Shown here one piece after another: positions 53,023 to 61,463 of a DNA stretch of 64,000 nt. Both the position numbers and the translations under genes were made by a program. The first letter of the stretch is position 1. Every line of letters begins with the position of its first letter. Source of the DNA: Amycolatopsis sp. NBC_01480 (GTDB taxonomy: Bacteria; Actinomycetota; Actinomycetes; Mycobacteriales; Pseudonocardiaceae); contig NZ_CP109442.1 of the NCBI RefSeq assembly GCF_036227205.1, forward strand, positions 6,634,001 to 6,698,000, in the 5' to 3' direction. Below the pieces are notes generated by a model. The model saw only the letters and a list, made by a program, of their open reading frames with translations, made no database searches and was not told where the DNA came from.

Positions 53023-53991
53023 ATGTACGGAACTTCCGAGCGGCTGCTGCGCCTGCTGTCCCTGCTCCAGGCCCGGCGCGACTGGCCGGGACCGGACCTG
53101 GCCGAGCGGCTCAGCGTGGACGTCCGCACTGTCCGGCGTGACGTCGAACGGCTGCGTGGCCTGGGCTACCCGGTGCACGCGACGCCCGGGGTCGCGGGCG
53201 GGTACCGGCTCGGCGCCGGGGCCGCGCTGCCGCCGCTGCTGCTGGACGACGACGAGGCCGTGGCCGTCGCCGTCGGCCTCCGGACCGCGGCCAACGGCAC
53301 GGTGTCCGGCATCGAGGAGACGTCCGTGCGCGCGCTGGCCAAGCTCGAGCAGGTGCTGCCCGCGCGGCTGCGGCACCGGGTGAGCGCGCTGCAGACCGTG
53401 ACGCTGACGCTGGGCAGCGGCGGTCCGGTGGTGGACTCGGAGGTGCTCACGGTGATCGCCGCCGCCTGCCGTGACCACGAGCGCCTGCGTTTCACCTACG
53501 GCACGCACGCGGGCGACGTCGGGGAGCGGAACGTCGAGCCGCTGCGGATGGTCCACACCGGACGGCGCTGGTACCTGGTGGCGTACGACCTGGGCCGTGA
53601 AGACTGGCGCACCTTCCGCGTGGACCGCATCGACGGCGTCCCGGCGCCCGGTTTCCGTTTCACACCAAGGGAACCGCCAGCGGCCGACCTCGCGGCTTAC
53701 GTCTCGCGCGCGATCTCCGCGGCGCCGTACGCGCATCAGGTGGTGCTGCGCGTGGCCGTGCCGGCGTCGGTGCTGGCCGAGCGCGTCCCGCCGACGGCCG
53801 GGGCGGTCGAGCCGGTCGACGAGCACAGCTGCCGGATCCGGACCGGCTCGCACGACCTCGACGTGATCCCGTTCTACCTCGCGCAGTGGGACTACGACTT
53901 CGTGGTGGAGGAGGCGCCGCCCGGGCTGGTCGAGCGGCTGGCCCGGATCGCGGAGCGCTTCGCCCGCGCCGCCGCCGGCTCGGCCTCGTGA
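53023..53991 (+). CDS. WYL-domain transcriptional regulator (YafY-like)
   Basis: 322 residues from ATG 53023. N-terminal HTH_11: RLLRLLSLLQARRDWPG, LAERLSVDVRTVRRDVERLRGLGYPV. The middle is the WYL module with RWYLVAYDLGREDWRTFRVDRIDGV (WYL appears as WYL in RRWYLV), and the C-terminal WCX extension. Such regulators respond to ligands, often nucleotides or nucleic acids. It is divergent from the cytosine deaminase gene across 91 bp and may control that operon. The stop codon is part of the family C palindrome. Confidence 0.85.
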   Translation: MYGTSERLLRLLSLLQARRDWPGPDLAERLSVDVRTVRRDVERLRGLGYPVHATPGVAGGYRLGAGAALPPLLLDDDEAVAVAVGLRTAANGTVSGIEETSVRALAKLEQVLPARLRHRVSALQTVTLTLGSGGPVVDSEVLTVIAAACRDHERLRFTYGTHAGDVGERNVEPLRMVHTGRRWYLVAYDLGREDWRTFRVDRIDGVPAPGFRFTPREPPAADLAAYVSRAISAAPYAHQVVLRVAVPASVLAERVPPTAGAVEPVDEHSCRIRTGSHDLDVIPFYLAQWDYDFVVEEAPPGLVERLARIAERFARAAAGSAS

Positions 53992-54030
53992 GTGTTTGTG
54001 CCGGTTCTAACCGTCATGAACACTCACGAG
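53985..54030. repeat. intergenic palindrome, family C, copy 3
   Basis: Arms 53985-54006 and 54009-54030 pair over 22 bp with three mismatches. The left arm contains the TGA of the WYL gene (53989-53991), so the last two codons and stop are written by the repeat; the right side is followed by CTTTCAG, the complement of the TetR stop region. Confidence 0.85.
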
Positions 54031-54033
54031 CTT

Positions 54034-54645
54034 TCAGGGCCGGGTGCCGAGCATGCGCAGCACGAGTTCGCTGTACTCCTTGCCCAGCGCCTCCGGGGTC
54101 TGGCGGCTGCGCTCGCTGTACCAGCGCGCCACGTCGACCCCCAGCGACAGAACGGCGCGGGCCGCGGTGCGCGGGTCGGCGACGGTGAAGGCGCCGGTCG
54201 CCGAGCCCTGGGTGATCACCTCGCGGACCAGGCGCTCGATCTCGCGGCGAAGCTCGGTGACGACCTCGAGTTCCCGCTCCGGCAAGGCGTTCAGCTCGTA
54301 CTGCACCACCCGCGCGATGGTGTGCCGCCGCGCGTGCCAGGCCACGAAGTCCGCCACCATCAGGCGGATGCACTCGACCGGGTCCTGCACCTTCGCCACC
54401 GCGTTCTGCACCAGCCCCAGCGTCTGCTCGTGCCCGCTGCGGCTGATGGCGAACAGCAGCGCCGCCTTCGACGGGAAGTGCACGTACAGCGCCGCCGGGC
54501 TCATCCCGGCGGCGCTCGCGATGTCGCGGGTAGTCGTGGCGTGGTAGCCCCGCCGCGCGAAGGACTCCACCCCGGCCAGCATGAGCCGGCGCGCGGTCTC
54601 GGGCTGCACGTCGGGCCACAAATCGGCCGAGAGCGACATCGTCAT
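54034..54645 (-). CDS. TetR-family regulator
   Basis: 203 residues from ATG 54645, eight bases after AGGAAGGA; a longer reading to 54750 has no support. HTH: RRLMLAGVESFARRGYHATT, RDIASAAGMSPAALYVHFPSKAALL. The C-terminal domain, with LVQNAVAKVQDPVECIRLMVADFVAWHARRHTIARVVQYELNAL, resembles the TetR_C_ group that senses acyl-CoA or hydrophobic compounds in actinomycetes. A palindromic AAGCGCTT core lies in its promoter, so it is probably autoregulated. Targets beyond itself are unknown. Confidence 0.85.
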   Translation of the reverse strand: MTMSLSADLWPDVQPETARRLMLAGVESFARRGYHATTTRDIASAAGMSPAALYVHFPSKAALLFAISRSGHEQTLGLVQNAVAKVQDPVECIRLMVADFVAWHARRHTIARVVQYELNALPERELEVVTELRREIERLVREVITQGSATGAFTVADPRTAARAVLSLGVDVARWYSERSRQTPEALGKEYSELVLRMLGTRP

Positions 54646-54682
54646 CCCGCGATCCTTCCTGATCCACCGTCGGGGCCATTCT

Positions 54683-54690
54683 AAGCGCTT
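54683..54690. promoter_or_regulatory. operator-like AAGCGCTT core in the TetR promoter
   Basis: AGCAAGCGCTTAGA read on the minus strand, 38 bp before ATG 54645. AGCAAGCGCTTGCT is a recurrent TetR operator shape in actinomycete lipid genes. The match is half-perfect. Confidence 0.35.
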
Positions 54691-54746
54691 GCTCAGTGGC
54701 CGGCGCCCAGCGCCGGCGTCCCGGTCCGGCTGGCAAGGCCTCGCCG

Positions 54747-56009
54747 TCAAGTGATCCCGGCGCTCAGCGCCATTACGGCGGCTTCCCCGCGCGAGCTGAT
54801 TTCCAGCTTCTTCAGCACGTTGGCGACGTGGAACTTGACCGTGCTCTCCGTGATGCCGAGCCGCGCGGCGATCGCCTTGTTGCGCAGGCCCTGGGCGACG
54901 TGCCGCAGCACTTCGATCTCACGCCGGTTGAGCTGGGAGAGCCCGGGCGCGTCGGCGCTTTCGGCAGCGACGGCGAGGGGGAGCGCGATCGTGGCGCGGC
55001 TGCCCCAGCCCGGGACCGCGTCGACGTCCACGGTGGCACCGAGCGCCTTCGCCCGCCCGGCCAGCTGGATACGCAGCTCGTTGGCGTCGAGGCGGCCGGA
55101 CTCCTGGTCGCGGATGTCCAAGCGCAGGAGCGAATCGTCGCACGACCACGCGATGCGCAGCCGGGCCAGTGTCGGCTGCGCGGTGAACGCCAGCACCGCG
55201 GTGCCGGTCATCGCGCGCGCGGCGTGCGCGAGTTCGCCGGTCAACGCCGGCGCGTCCTTGGCCGGCGGCACGAACTCCAAGTCGGCGTCGTGATGGCGCA
55301 GCACCTGCCGGACTTCCCGGCGCAGCCGGGTGAAGGCGGCGTGGGCCGGCTCTTCCGACACGGCGAGATCGGTGGCGCGGGCGGACCGCAGCGCCACCAA
55401 CGCGTCGGAAGCGGCTTCGGTCGCGGCGCGCCGGGCGCCCTCGGCGTCCAGTTTGGTCGAGCGCAACGCGGCCAGGACGGTGACCAGCGTTCTTTCCTGT
55501 GCTGCGGCCATTTCGACGATGGTGCGCGCGCGTTCGCTCGACGCCGCGAGGGATTCCGCGAGGTAGTCCGGGCTGGCTTGGACGACCTGCTGCCGGATGG
55601 AGGTCGCGACGATCCCGAAGAGACCGGCGAGCAGCTCGGGCTGCGGGACCGGTTTCGGTGCCGGCCGGGGGAGCAGCACGAGCAGCGTGCCGCCGGGATC
55701 GTGCGCGGACCAGACCGTGCGGACCGCGCCGCCGAGGCGCGCGGTCGTGCTGACCGCCGGGCCGGGCCGGACGGCGGCCTTCAGCTCTTCGAGCTCGGCG
55801 ATCGTGATCTTGCCGGTCGTCGCGGCCTCGCCGGCGACTTTGCGCGGCCGGCCGGTGCACTCCCGGGTGAAGACGACGAGAGCGCGGTGCGGCCAGAGGT
55901 CGGCGAGGAAACGGGAGAACCGGCCGGCGATCTCGTGCAGCGGGCCGTCGACGACATCGCGGAGCGCGCGCAGGTCGACGGCGGCCGGGGAGTCCTGGTC
56001 AGCAGCCAT
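54747..56009 (-). CDS. histidine-kinase-like/LuxR regulator, probable C1-island controller
   Basis: 420 residues, ATG 56009. The N-terminal ~200 residues are GAF-like with VWSAHDPGGTLLVLLPRPA; a helical dimerisation segment (about 170-260) and an HATPase-like fold remnant (about 260-345: DDSLLRLDIRDQESGRL, VDAVPGWGSRATIALPL) follow; the C-terminus is a LuxR HTH, LNRREIEVLRHVAQGLRNKAIAARLG then ITESTVKFHVANVLKKL. ATP-binding residues of a true kinase (N, G1, G2 boxes) are mostly missing. It is divergent from the mscR gene across 147 bp, which makes it the likely regulator of the island. Confidence 0.75.
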   Translation of the reverse strand: MAADQDSPAAVDLRALRDVVDGPLHEIAGRFSRFLADLWPHRALVVFTRECTGRPRKVAGEAATTGKITIAELEELKAAVRPGPAVSTTARLGGAVRTVWSAHDPGGTLLVLLPRPAPKPVPQPELLAGLFGIVATSIRQQVVQASPDYLAESLAASSERARTIVEMAAAQERTLVTVLAALRSTKLDAEGARRAATEAASDALVALRSARATDLAVSEEPAHAAFTRLRREVRQVLRHHDADLEFVPPAKDAPALTGELAHAARAMTGTAVLAFTAQPTLARLRIAWSCDDSLLRLDIRDQESGRLDANELRIQLAGRAKALGATVDVDAVPGWGSRATIALPLAVAAESADAPGLSQLNRREIEVLRHVAQGLRNKAIAARLGITESTVKFHVANVLKKLEISSRGEAAVMALSAGIT

Positions 56010-56156
56010 CGCGGTCAGCCTAACCCGGCGGCCACCTGGTCGGAAGACCAGTAAATCCTCGACTGTCGGACGGGCGGCGGCCGGCCGCCGCCGGGTTAGC
56101 GTCGAGGACGTATGCGCTCCGGCGCACGGCTTGTCGCTCGGCACGAAGGAAGAGGA

Positions 56157-57242
56157 ATGCCACAGCAGGTGCGCGGTGTGATCGCCCGTTCGCAGGGCAG
56201 CCCGGTGGAATTGGCCGACATCGTGGTCCCGGACCCCGGGCCCGGCGAGGTCGTCGTCGACGTGGCGGCCTGCGGGGTCTGCCACACCGACCTGACCTAC
56301 CGCGAGGGCGGGATCAACGACGAGTTCCCCTTCCTGCTCGGGCACGAGGCCGCGGGCACGGTGGAAAGCGTCGGCGCCGGCGTCGACTCCGTGCGGCCCG
56401 GCGATTTCGTCATCCTGAACTGGCGCGCGGTGTGCGGCCAGTGCCGGGCGTGCCGGCGCGGGCGCCCGCAGTACTGCTTCGACACCTTCAACGCGACGCA
56501 GCGCATGACGCTGGCCGACGGCACCGAGCTGACCCCGGCGCTGGGCATCGGCGCGTTCGCGGACAAGACGCTGGTGCACGCCGGACAGTGCACCAAGGTG
56601 GATGCCGCCGTGGACCCGGCGGTCGCGGGCCTGCTGGGGTGCGGCGTGATGGCGGGCCTCGGCGCCGCGGTGAACACCGGCGCGGTCGGACGCGGCGACT
56701 CGGTCGCGGTGATCGGCTGCGGGGGAGTCGGGGACGCGGCGATCGCCGGCGCCCGCCTGGCCGGGGCGACCACGATCATCGCGGTGGACCGGGACGAGCG
56801 GAAGCTCGAGTGGGCACGTGACCTCGGCGCCACGCACACCGTCAACGCGTCCGAAACCGACACGGTCGCCGCGGTGCAGGATCTCACCGGGGGTTTCGGC
56901 GCCGACGTGGTCATCGACGCCGTCGGCCGTCCGGAGACCTGGAAGCAGGCGTTCTACGCCCGCGACCTCGCCGGCACGGTGGTGCTGGTCGGCGTGCCCA
57001 CGCCGGACCTGCGGCTGGACATGCCGCTGCTCGACTTCTTCTCCCGCGGCGGCGCGCTGAAATCCTCCTGGTACGGCGACTGCCTGCCGGAGCGGGACTT
57101 CCCGATGCTGGTCGACCTGCACCGCCAGGGCCGGCTGCCGCTCGAGAAATTCGTCTCCGAGCGCATCGGCCTCGCCGACGTCGAGAAGGCGTTCCACGCA
57201 ATGCACGCCGGCGACGTGCTGCGCTCGGTGGTGGTGCTGTGA
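56157..57242 (+). CDS. mscR: S-(hydroxymethyl)mycothiol dehydrogenase / formaldehyde dehydrogenase
   Basis: 361 residues from ATG 56157 (GGAAGAGG upstream). Zinc MDR fold: catalytic zinc ligands CGVCHTD and GHEAAG, structural zinc [15 protein letters not shown], Rossmann [17 protein letters not shown]. The [24 protein letters not shown] opening and [20 protein letters not shown] match the mycothiol-dependent class III dehydrogenases. It oxidises S-(hydroxymethyl)mycothiol, formed from formaldehyde and mycothiol, with NAD. The same gene pair (mscR and an MBL gene) occurs in M. tuberculosis (Rv2259-Rv2260). The stop overlaps the next GTG by 4 bp. Confidence 0.92.
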   Translation: MPQQVRGVIARSQGSPVELADIVVPDPGPGEVVVDVAACGVCHTDLTYREGGINDEFPFLLGHEAAGTVESVGAGVDSVRPGDFVILNWRAVCGQCRACRRGRPQYCFDTFNATQRMTLADGTELTPALGIGAFADKTLVHAGQCTKVDAAVDPAVAGLLGCGVMAGLGAAVNTGAVGRGDSVAVIGCGGVGDAAIAGARLAGATTIIAVDRDERKLEWARDLGATHTVNASETDTVAAVQDLTGGFGADVVIDAVGRPETWKQAFYARDLAGTVVLVGVPTPDLRLDMPLLDFFSRGGALKSSWYGDCLPERDFPMLVDLHRQGRLPLEKFVSERIGLADVEKAFHAMHAGDVLRSVVVL

Positions 57243-57871
57243 GCGGGGCGCTGCGGATCGAACGGGTCGTCACCTCGGGCGTTTTCCAGCTCGACGGCGG
57301 CACCTGGGACGTCGACAACAACATCTGGCTGATCGGCGACGACCAGGACGTCGTGATCGTGGACGCCGCCCATGACGAGAAGGCGATCACCGAGGCCGTC
57401 AACGGCCGCAATGTGGTGGCCGTGGTCTGCACGCACGGGCACAACGACCACGTCACGGTCGCGCCCGCGCTCGGCGCGAACCTGCACGCCCCGGTGCTAC
57501 TGCACCCCGGCGACCAGGCGCTCTGGGAGCTCACCCATCCCGGGCGGAAGTTCTGGCCCGTGCAGGACGGCGAGCGGATCGCGGTCGCGGGGACGGAGCT
57601 GCAGGTCGTCCACACCCCGGGGCATTCGCCCGGCTCGATCTGCTTGCACCTGCCCGAAGCCGGCGCGCTGTTCTCCGGCGACACCTTGTTCTCCGGCGGC
57701 CCCGGCGCGACCGGACGGTCCTTTTCGGACTTCCCGACGATCATCTCCTCGATCCGGGACCGGCTGCTCGCGCTGCCCGGCGACACGAAGGTCCACACCG
57801 GACACGGTGACGGCACGACCATCGGTGCCGAGGCGCCGCACCTGTCGGAATGGATCACGCGCGGGCATTGA
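57239..57871 (+). CDS. metallo-beta-lactamase-fold hydrolase, partner of mscR
   Basis: 210 residues from GTG 57239. Glyoxalase II/MBL fold: [10 protein letters not shown] (HxHxDH), [26 protein letters not shown] and [12 protein letters not shown] give the zinc ligands. By context it would hydrolyse the S-formyl-mycothiol thioester made by MscR, freeing mycothiol and formate, analogous to S-formylglutathione hydrolase; this is inference from the conserved pairing. The stop lies 54 bp from the convergent flavoprotein gene. Confidence 0.85.
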   Translation: MSGALRIERVVTSGVFQLDGGTWDVDNNIWLIGDDQDVVIVDAAHDEKAITEAVNGRNVVAVVCTHGHNDHVTVAPALGANLHAPVLLHPGDQALWELTHPGRKFWPVQDGERIAVAGTELQVVHTPGHSPGSICLHLPEAGALFSGDTLFSGGPGATGRSFSDFPTIISSIRDRLLALPGDTKVHTGHGDGTTIGAEAPHLSEWITRGH

Positions 57872-57925
57872 TCCGATCGGGCCGGCCGGGAGCCGTCCGA
57901 AATGGACGATTACCGGCCGGCCCGG

Positions 57926-59128
57926 TCAGGCGGCGCCGATTTCTTCGAGCGGCCGGCCGAGGTCGGCCAGGCGGTCCGGATCGACCGGGCGGCCGGAGCG
58001 GATGAGCGCGCCGATCGGTTCGACGACGTCCCAGACGTTGACGTTCATCCCGGCGACGACGCGGTTTTCCTTGAGCCAGAAGGCGATGAACTCGCGGCCG
58101 GGCACGTCGCCGCGGTACACGACACGGTCGTAGCCCTCGACGCTGCCGACGAATTCCATGCCGAGGTCGTACTGATCGGTGTAGAAGTAGGGCAGTTTCT
58201 CGTAGACCTCGTCCTTGCCGAGCATTCCGGCCGCCGCGACCACGGGCTGGTTGAGCGCGTTCGCCCAGTGCTCGACGCGCAGATGCCGGCCCAGCAGCGG
58301 GTGGTAGGCGTTGGCGACGTCCCCGGCGGCGAAGATGTCCGGGTCGCTGGTGCGCAGGCTCGCGTCGACCAGCACGCCGTTGCCGACCCGCAGCCCGCAG
58401 GCGCGCGCGAGGCCGGTGTTGGGCTGGGCGCCGATGCCCGCCACGATCGCGTCGGCCTCGAACTCCCAGCCGTTGGAGAGCGTGGCCCGCTTGCCCCGTT
58501 CGATGCTCTCGACCCGCACGCCGAGGTGCAGGTCGACGCCGTGCTGAAGGTGCAGGTCGGCGAAGACGGCGCCGACCTCCCGGCCGAGCGCGGACAGCAG
58601 CGGCAAGGGGAGCGCTTCCGCGACGGTCACGTCCAGCCCGGCCTGGCGGGCGGCGGCCGCGATCTCCAGCCCGATCCAGCCGGCGCCGATCACCGCCAGG
58701 CTGGCGGCGGTGGTGAACAGGCCCTTGAGCCAGTCCGAATCCTCGACCCGGCGCAGGTAGTGGACCCCGGCGGCACCGGGCAGCGTGCGCGGCCGCGCGC
58801 CGGTGGCCAGGAGCAGCTTGTCGTAGCCGAGGCCGCCGCCGTCCGAGAGCCACACCCGGTGGGATGCCCGGTCGATGGCGGTCGCGCGGACGCCCGGGCG
58901 CAGTTCGATCCGCTGCTCGGCGTACCAGGTGGCGTCGTGGACGTACAGGCTGTCACGGGCGGCATTGCCGGCCAGATAGTCCTTCGACAACGGCGGACGG
59001 TCGTAGGGCAGGTGGTCTTCGTCGCCGACGATGGTGATCTCGCCGTCGAAACCCTTGTCCCGCAAAGCTTCTGCCGCTTTCGCCCCGGCGAGGCCGGCGC
59101 CGATGATGAGGAAGGTCGGCGAGGTCAC
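57926..59128 (-). CDS. ferredoxin/rubredoxin reductase-like FAD oxidoreductase
   Basis: 400 residues from GTG 59128 (AAGGAG upstream). FAD motif LIIGAGLAGAKAAEAL, NAD motif LAVIGAGWIGLEIAAAAR, second FAD motif VLVDASLRTSDPDIFAAGDVA, and the BphA4-like C-terminal reductase domain with VGSVEGYDRVVYRGDVPGREFIAFWL. Such proteins pass electrons from NAD(P)H to [2Fe-2S] ferredoxins of dioxygenases or P450s. No ferredoxin is adjacent; it may serve an oxygenase elsewhere or be part of the alcohol-oxidising system. It lies at the end of a minus-strand run shared with the transporter and hps. Confidence 0.85.
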   Translation of the reverse strand: MTSPTFLIIGAGLAGAKAAEALRDKGFDGEITIVGDEDHLPYDRPPLSKDYLAGNAARDSLYVHDATWYAEQRIELRPGVRATAIDRASHRVWLSDGGGLGYDKLLLATGARPRTLPGAAGVHYLRRVEDSDWLKGLFTTAASLAVIGAGWIGLEIAAAARQAGLDVTVAEALPLPLLSALGREVGAVFADLHLQHGVDLHLGVRVESIERGKRATLSNGWEFEADAIVAGIGAQPNTGLARACGLRVGNGVLVDASLRTSDPDIFAAGDVANAYHPLLGRHLRVEHWANALNQPVVAAAGMLGKDEVYEKLPYFYTDQYDLGMEFVGSVEGYDRVVYRGDVPGREFIAFWLKENRVVAGMNVNVWDVVEPIGALIRSGRPVDPDRLADLGRPLEEIGAA

Positions 59129-59200
59129 AGATGAACTCCTTCGGCGATACGTACGGATGCGGGCGGGCGGCCGAAAACCGGCCGCCCGCCCCGCCTCCGC

Positions 59201-59815
59201 TCAGGTCAGCACCGGACGGCCCAGCGGCAGCGGACTGCCGCCCGTCGCGGCGGACAGCGCGCCGGCGAACAGGTACACGCCGACGGCGGTGAACGCGAAC
59301 ACCACGTAGCCGCCCAGGGTGGTGAGACCGGTGGACCCGTTCAGGGTGCCGACCAGCACGAGCGCGAGCGCGAGGTCGATCAGGCCGAACAGAAGCGTGA
59401 ACGCGGCGGGCAGCCGCAGGCTGGCCAGCGTCAGCAGGACGATCATGATCAGCCAGGCGGTCAGGAACAGGCCCTGGGTGGAGACCGCGGCGTCGGGGGC
59501 GATGCCGAACCAGTTGTGGGTCAGGCCGAGCACCAGCACCGCGTAGCTGATCCAGAACCCGGCGAAGATGCCGAACACGGAGGCGACGGCGCTCTGGCCC
59601 AGCGCCGCGGCCCACACCGCGGCGACGAGCTGGCCGAGGCCGGTGGCGGGCAGGATGATCGCGATCGAGGCCCCGACGGCGCCGGCCGGGACGTACCCGG
59701 TCAGCACCAGGCCGAGCGCGGTCGCGCCGACGATGAAGGTCGGCACGCCGATCAGGGACGGGTCGCCCTCGGGCAAGGCCCGGGCGGGCGCCTCGGTGGC
59801 TTCGGCATTGGTCAT
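59201..59815 (-). CDS. GPR1/FUN34/YaaH (SatP) family acetate/formate-type transporter
   Basis: 204 residues, ATG 59815. Six transmembrane helices; early segment DPSLIGVPTFIVGATALGLVLTGY corresponds to the NPxPLGL signature of AceTr proteins, here with Asp-Pro-Ser-Leu-Ile-Gly. Later FAGFWISYAVLVLGL and LFGLIDLALALVLVG fit the family. SatP proteins carry acetate or succinate with protons; formate transport is also plausible in a C1 setting. The gene lies 72 bp from the flavoprotein gene and may be co-transcribed. Confidence 0.85.
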   Translation of the reverse strand: MTNAEATEAPARALPEGDPSLIGVPTFIVGATALGLVLTGYVPAGAVGASIAIILPATGLGQLVAAVWAAALGQSAVASVFGIFAGFWISYAVLVLGLTHNWFGIAPDAAVSTQGLFLTAWLIMIVLLTLASLRLPAAFTLLFGLIDLALALVLVGTLNGSTGLTTLGGYVVFAFTAVGVYLFAGALSAATGGSPLPLGRPVLT

Positions 59816-59879
59816 CGTGTACTCCTCGTTGAGTTGCGATTGATCCTCGAGTGCGGCCGGGCCGGCCGGCGGCCGTGGG

Positions 59880-60170
59880 TCAGGCCTTCGGCCACAGATG
59901 GGAAAGCTGGGGGTTGTCGTCGTCGAGCAGGCGGTGCGCGAGCGCGATCGCCTCTTTCGGATCGATGTGGTCGAACTCGGGCGACCCCTGGGCGATGCCC
60001 TCGAAGACGGCCGCCAGCTCGGCCGCCGCGTCCGGCGACAATGCCTTGTCCCGGCTGCATTTCACATAGCGCAGCCGGAGCACGCCCGCGGCCTGCAGCA
60101 TCAACGAGCCGTAGCTGTCGCCCGCGGCCGGTGCCCGGCCGTCTCGAGCGCTTGATTTCCGTCCTTCCAC
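59880..60170 (-). CDS. small hypothetical protein in the C1 island
   Basis: 96 residues from GTG 60170 (AAGGGAGT upstream). Basic N-terminus, then helical: GSLMLQAAGVLRLRYVKCSRD, LSPDAAAELAAVFEGIAQGS, DHIDPKEAIALAHRLLDDDNPQLSHLWPKA. No known motif. Its placement between the transporter and hps in the same direction implies a C1-related role, but I cannot say which. Confidence 0.5.
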   Translation of the reverse strand: MEGRKSSARDGRAPAAGDSYGSLMLQAAGVLRLRYVKCSRDKALSPDAAAELAAVFEGIAQGSPEFDHIDPKEAIALAHRLLDDDNPQLSHLWPKA

Positions 60171-60242
60171 GCCGACTCCCTTCCTCTTCGCTGATCGTGC
60201 GTTTCTGCCGTAGCCGGACAGCGTGCGGCGGGATGGTTGTGT

Positions 60243-60869
60243 TCAGGCGGCGAGTTTTTTGAGTTCCTTCGCGGCGGCGGCCGGATCAGGGGCGTTGTAG
60301 ATACCGCCACCGACCACCGCGACCGTCGCGCCCGCCTCCCGCACCGCACCGATCGTCGCGGCCTTCACCCCACCCGCGATCGAGAACGCCACCCCCGCCT
60401 CCCGGCCATCCGCCAGCAAATTCTCGATGCTGTACCCCGCACGCGCCTGCTCGTCCAAACCCGCATGAATCTCCACGAACGACACCCCCAGCTTCGCCAC
60501 CTCCCGGATCCGCGCCACCCGACCCACAGACACCGCGATCATGTCCGCCACCACCTCCTTGCCGTACCTCCGGCCCGCCGCCACCGCACCCCGCACCGTG
60601 TCGTCATCAGCCACCCCCATCACCGTCACCAAATCCGCCCCCGCCTCAAACGCCAACCCCGCCTCCAACTCACCCGCATCCGCCGTCTTCAAATCCACAA
60701 ACACCAACTTGTCCGGATGCGCCGCCTTCACCGCCGACACCGCACCCATCCCCGCCGCCTTCACCAACGGCGTCCCCAACTCCAAAATATCCACAAACTC
60801 CGCCACCTCACGCGCCAACCCCAACGCCGAACCCAAATCCACCACATCCAACGCCACCTGCAACCGCAT
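60243..60869 (-). CDS. hps: 3-hexulose-6-phosphate synthase with atypical codon usage
   Basis: 208 residues from ATG 60869 (AAGGAG upstream). Orotidine-decarboxylase-superfamily barrel: LQVALDVVDLGSALGLA, VDILELGTPLVKAAGM, KLVFVDLKTADAG (DxKxxD), VEIHAGLDEQ and FSIAGGVKAATI; residues and length match HPS of the ribulose monophosphate pathway, which joins formaldehyde to ribulose 5-phosphate. No phi (6-phospho-3-hexuloisomerase) gene is adjacent. Codons end almost only in G or T, with TTG for Leu and GAT, TTT and GTG preferred, unlike all neighbours, which prefer C/G. This suggests separate origin. Confidence 0.88.
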   Translation of the reverse strand: MRLQVALDVVDLGSALGLAREVAEFVDILELGTPLVKAAGMGAVSAVKAAHPDKLVFVDLKTADAGELEAGLAFEAGADLVTVMGVADDDTVRGAVAAGRRYGKEVVADMIAVSVGRVARIREVAKLGVSFVEIHAGLDEQARAGYSIENLLADGREAGVAFSIAGGVKAATIGAVREAGATVAVVGGGIYNAPDPAAAAKELKKLAA

Positions 60870-61406
60870 CACAAAACTCCTTCGCGATAGAAAGGGAAAA
60901 GTGCTCCGTACCCGACCGCCACGCCAAGGAACGTGACAGGTCACCAACCATCACCCCGGCGACCGCACCCGGCAACACCCGGCCACATGCGCAAATACAA
61001 TCCCCTGATAGGCATAATCGATAACCGCCCGCCGTGTGGTGGTGATTTACCGTGGGCGCGCCCCCGGGCAAGGGGTTGCGGTCGCGAGCCGGCCGTCCCG
61101 CGGCTCGGCTCTCCGGAAGGCCGCGGCCGCAGCACCGGGGAATCGCTGGTCAGCGACCCCAAGGACCGGGTGTTCGGCGCCCTCGCCCTCGCCGCCCCGC
61201 TCGTCGCGGCGCGGCCGCCGTTCGTCCGTGATTCGGCTCCGGTCGTTTCCGATCGGTTGCCACGCCCGGCGCGAGCGAAGAAGCTCTCGGAGAGAATAGC
61301 CGAGTTCAGGGCGGGCGAAAGCCGGCAATCGCGCGGTCTGAACCCTCGGCGGGCAACGCGGCCCGGTGCGCGGCCGCTGTCACCGGTCGACAGTGAGGGA
61401 GACGCC
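60870..61406. other. long intergenic region between hps and the pqq operon
   Basis: This 537-bp stretch holds the hps promoter side and the upstream region of pqqB. An AT-rich patch (about 60990-61025) with CATAAT and TATGCC-like elements probably contains divergent promoters. One frame is open across it on the plus strand up to 61460, but it has no family-like sequence and its codon bias fades; I do not call it a gene. No riboswitch or tRNA recognised. Confidence 0.6.
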
Positions 61407-61460
61407 ATGAGGCGCGAAATTCCGGATTTCCCGGTGGCCGATTCCCGCGGCCGGCGTTGA
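61407..61460 (+). CDS. 17-codon mini-ORF in pqqA position (ExxxF, no Tyr)
   Basis: ATG 61407 follows GAGGGAGA at an ideal distance, and TGA 61458-61460 lies three bases before the pqqB ATG. The peptide is MRREIPDFPVADSRGRR. PqqA precursors are 22-30 residues with Glu-x-x-x-Tyr, whose side chains become PQQ; here Glu4 and residue 8 have the right spacing but residue 8 is Phe. So it occupies the pqqA place without being able to supply Tyr. It may be an unrelated leader peptide. Confidence 0.35.
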   Translation: MRREIPDFPVADSRGRR

Positions 61461-61463
61461 CAG

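Noticed and set aside
60933..61460. 175-codon plus-strand frame between hps and pqqB
   Set aside because: No family-like sequence, weak codon bias, no credible start with a ribosome site. Only the last 17 codons, with their own RBS, were kept as a mini-ORF.
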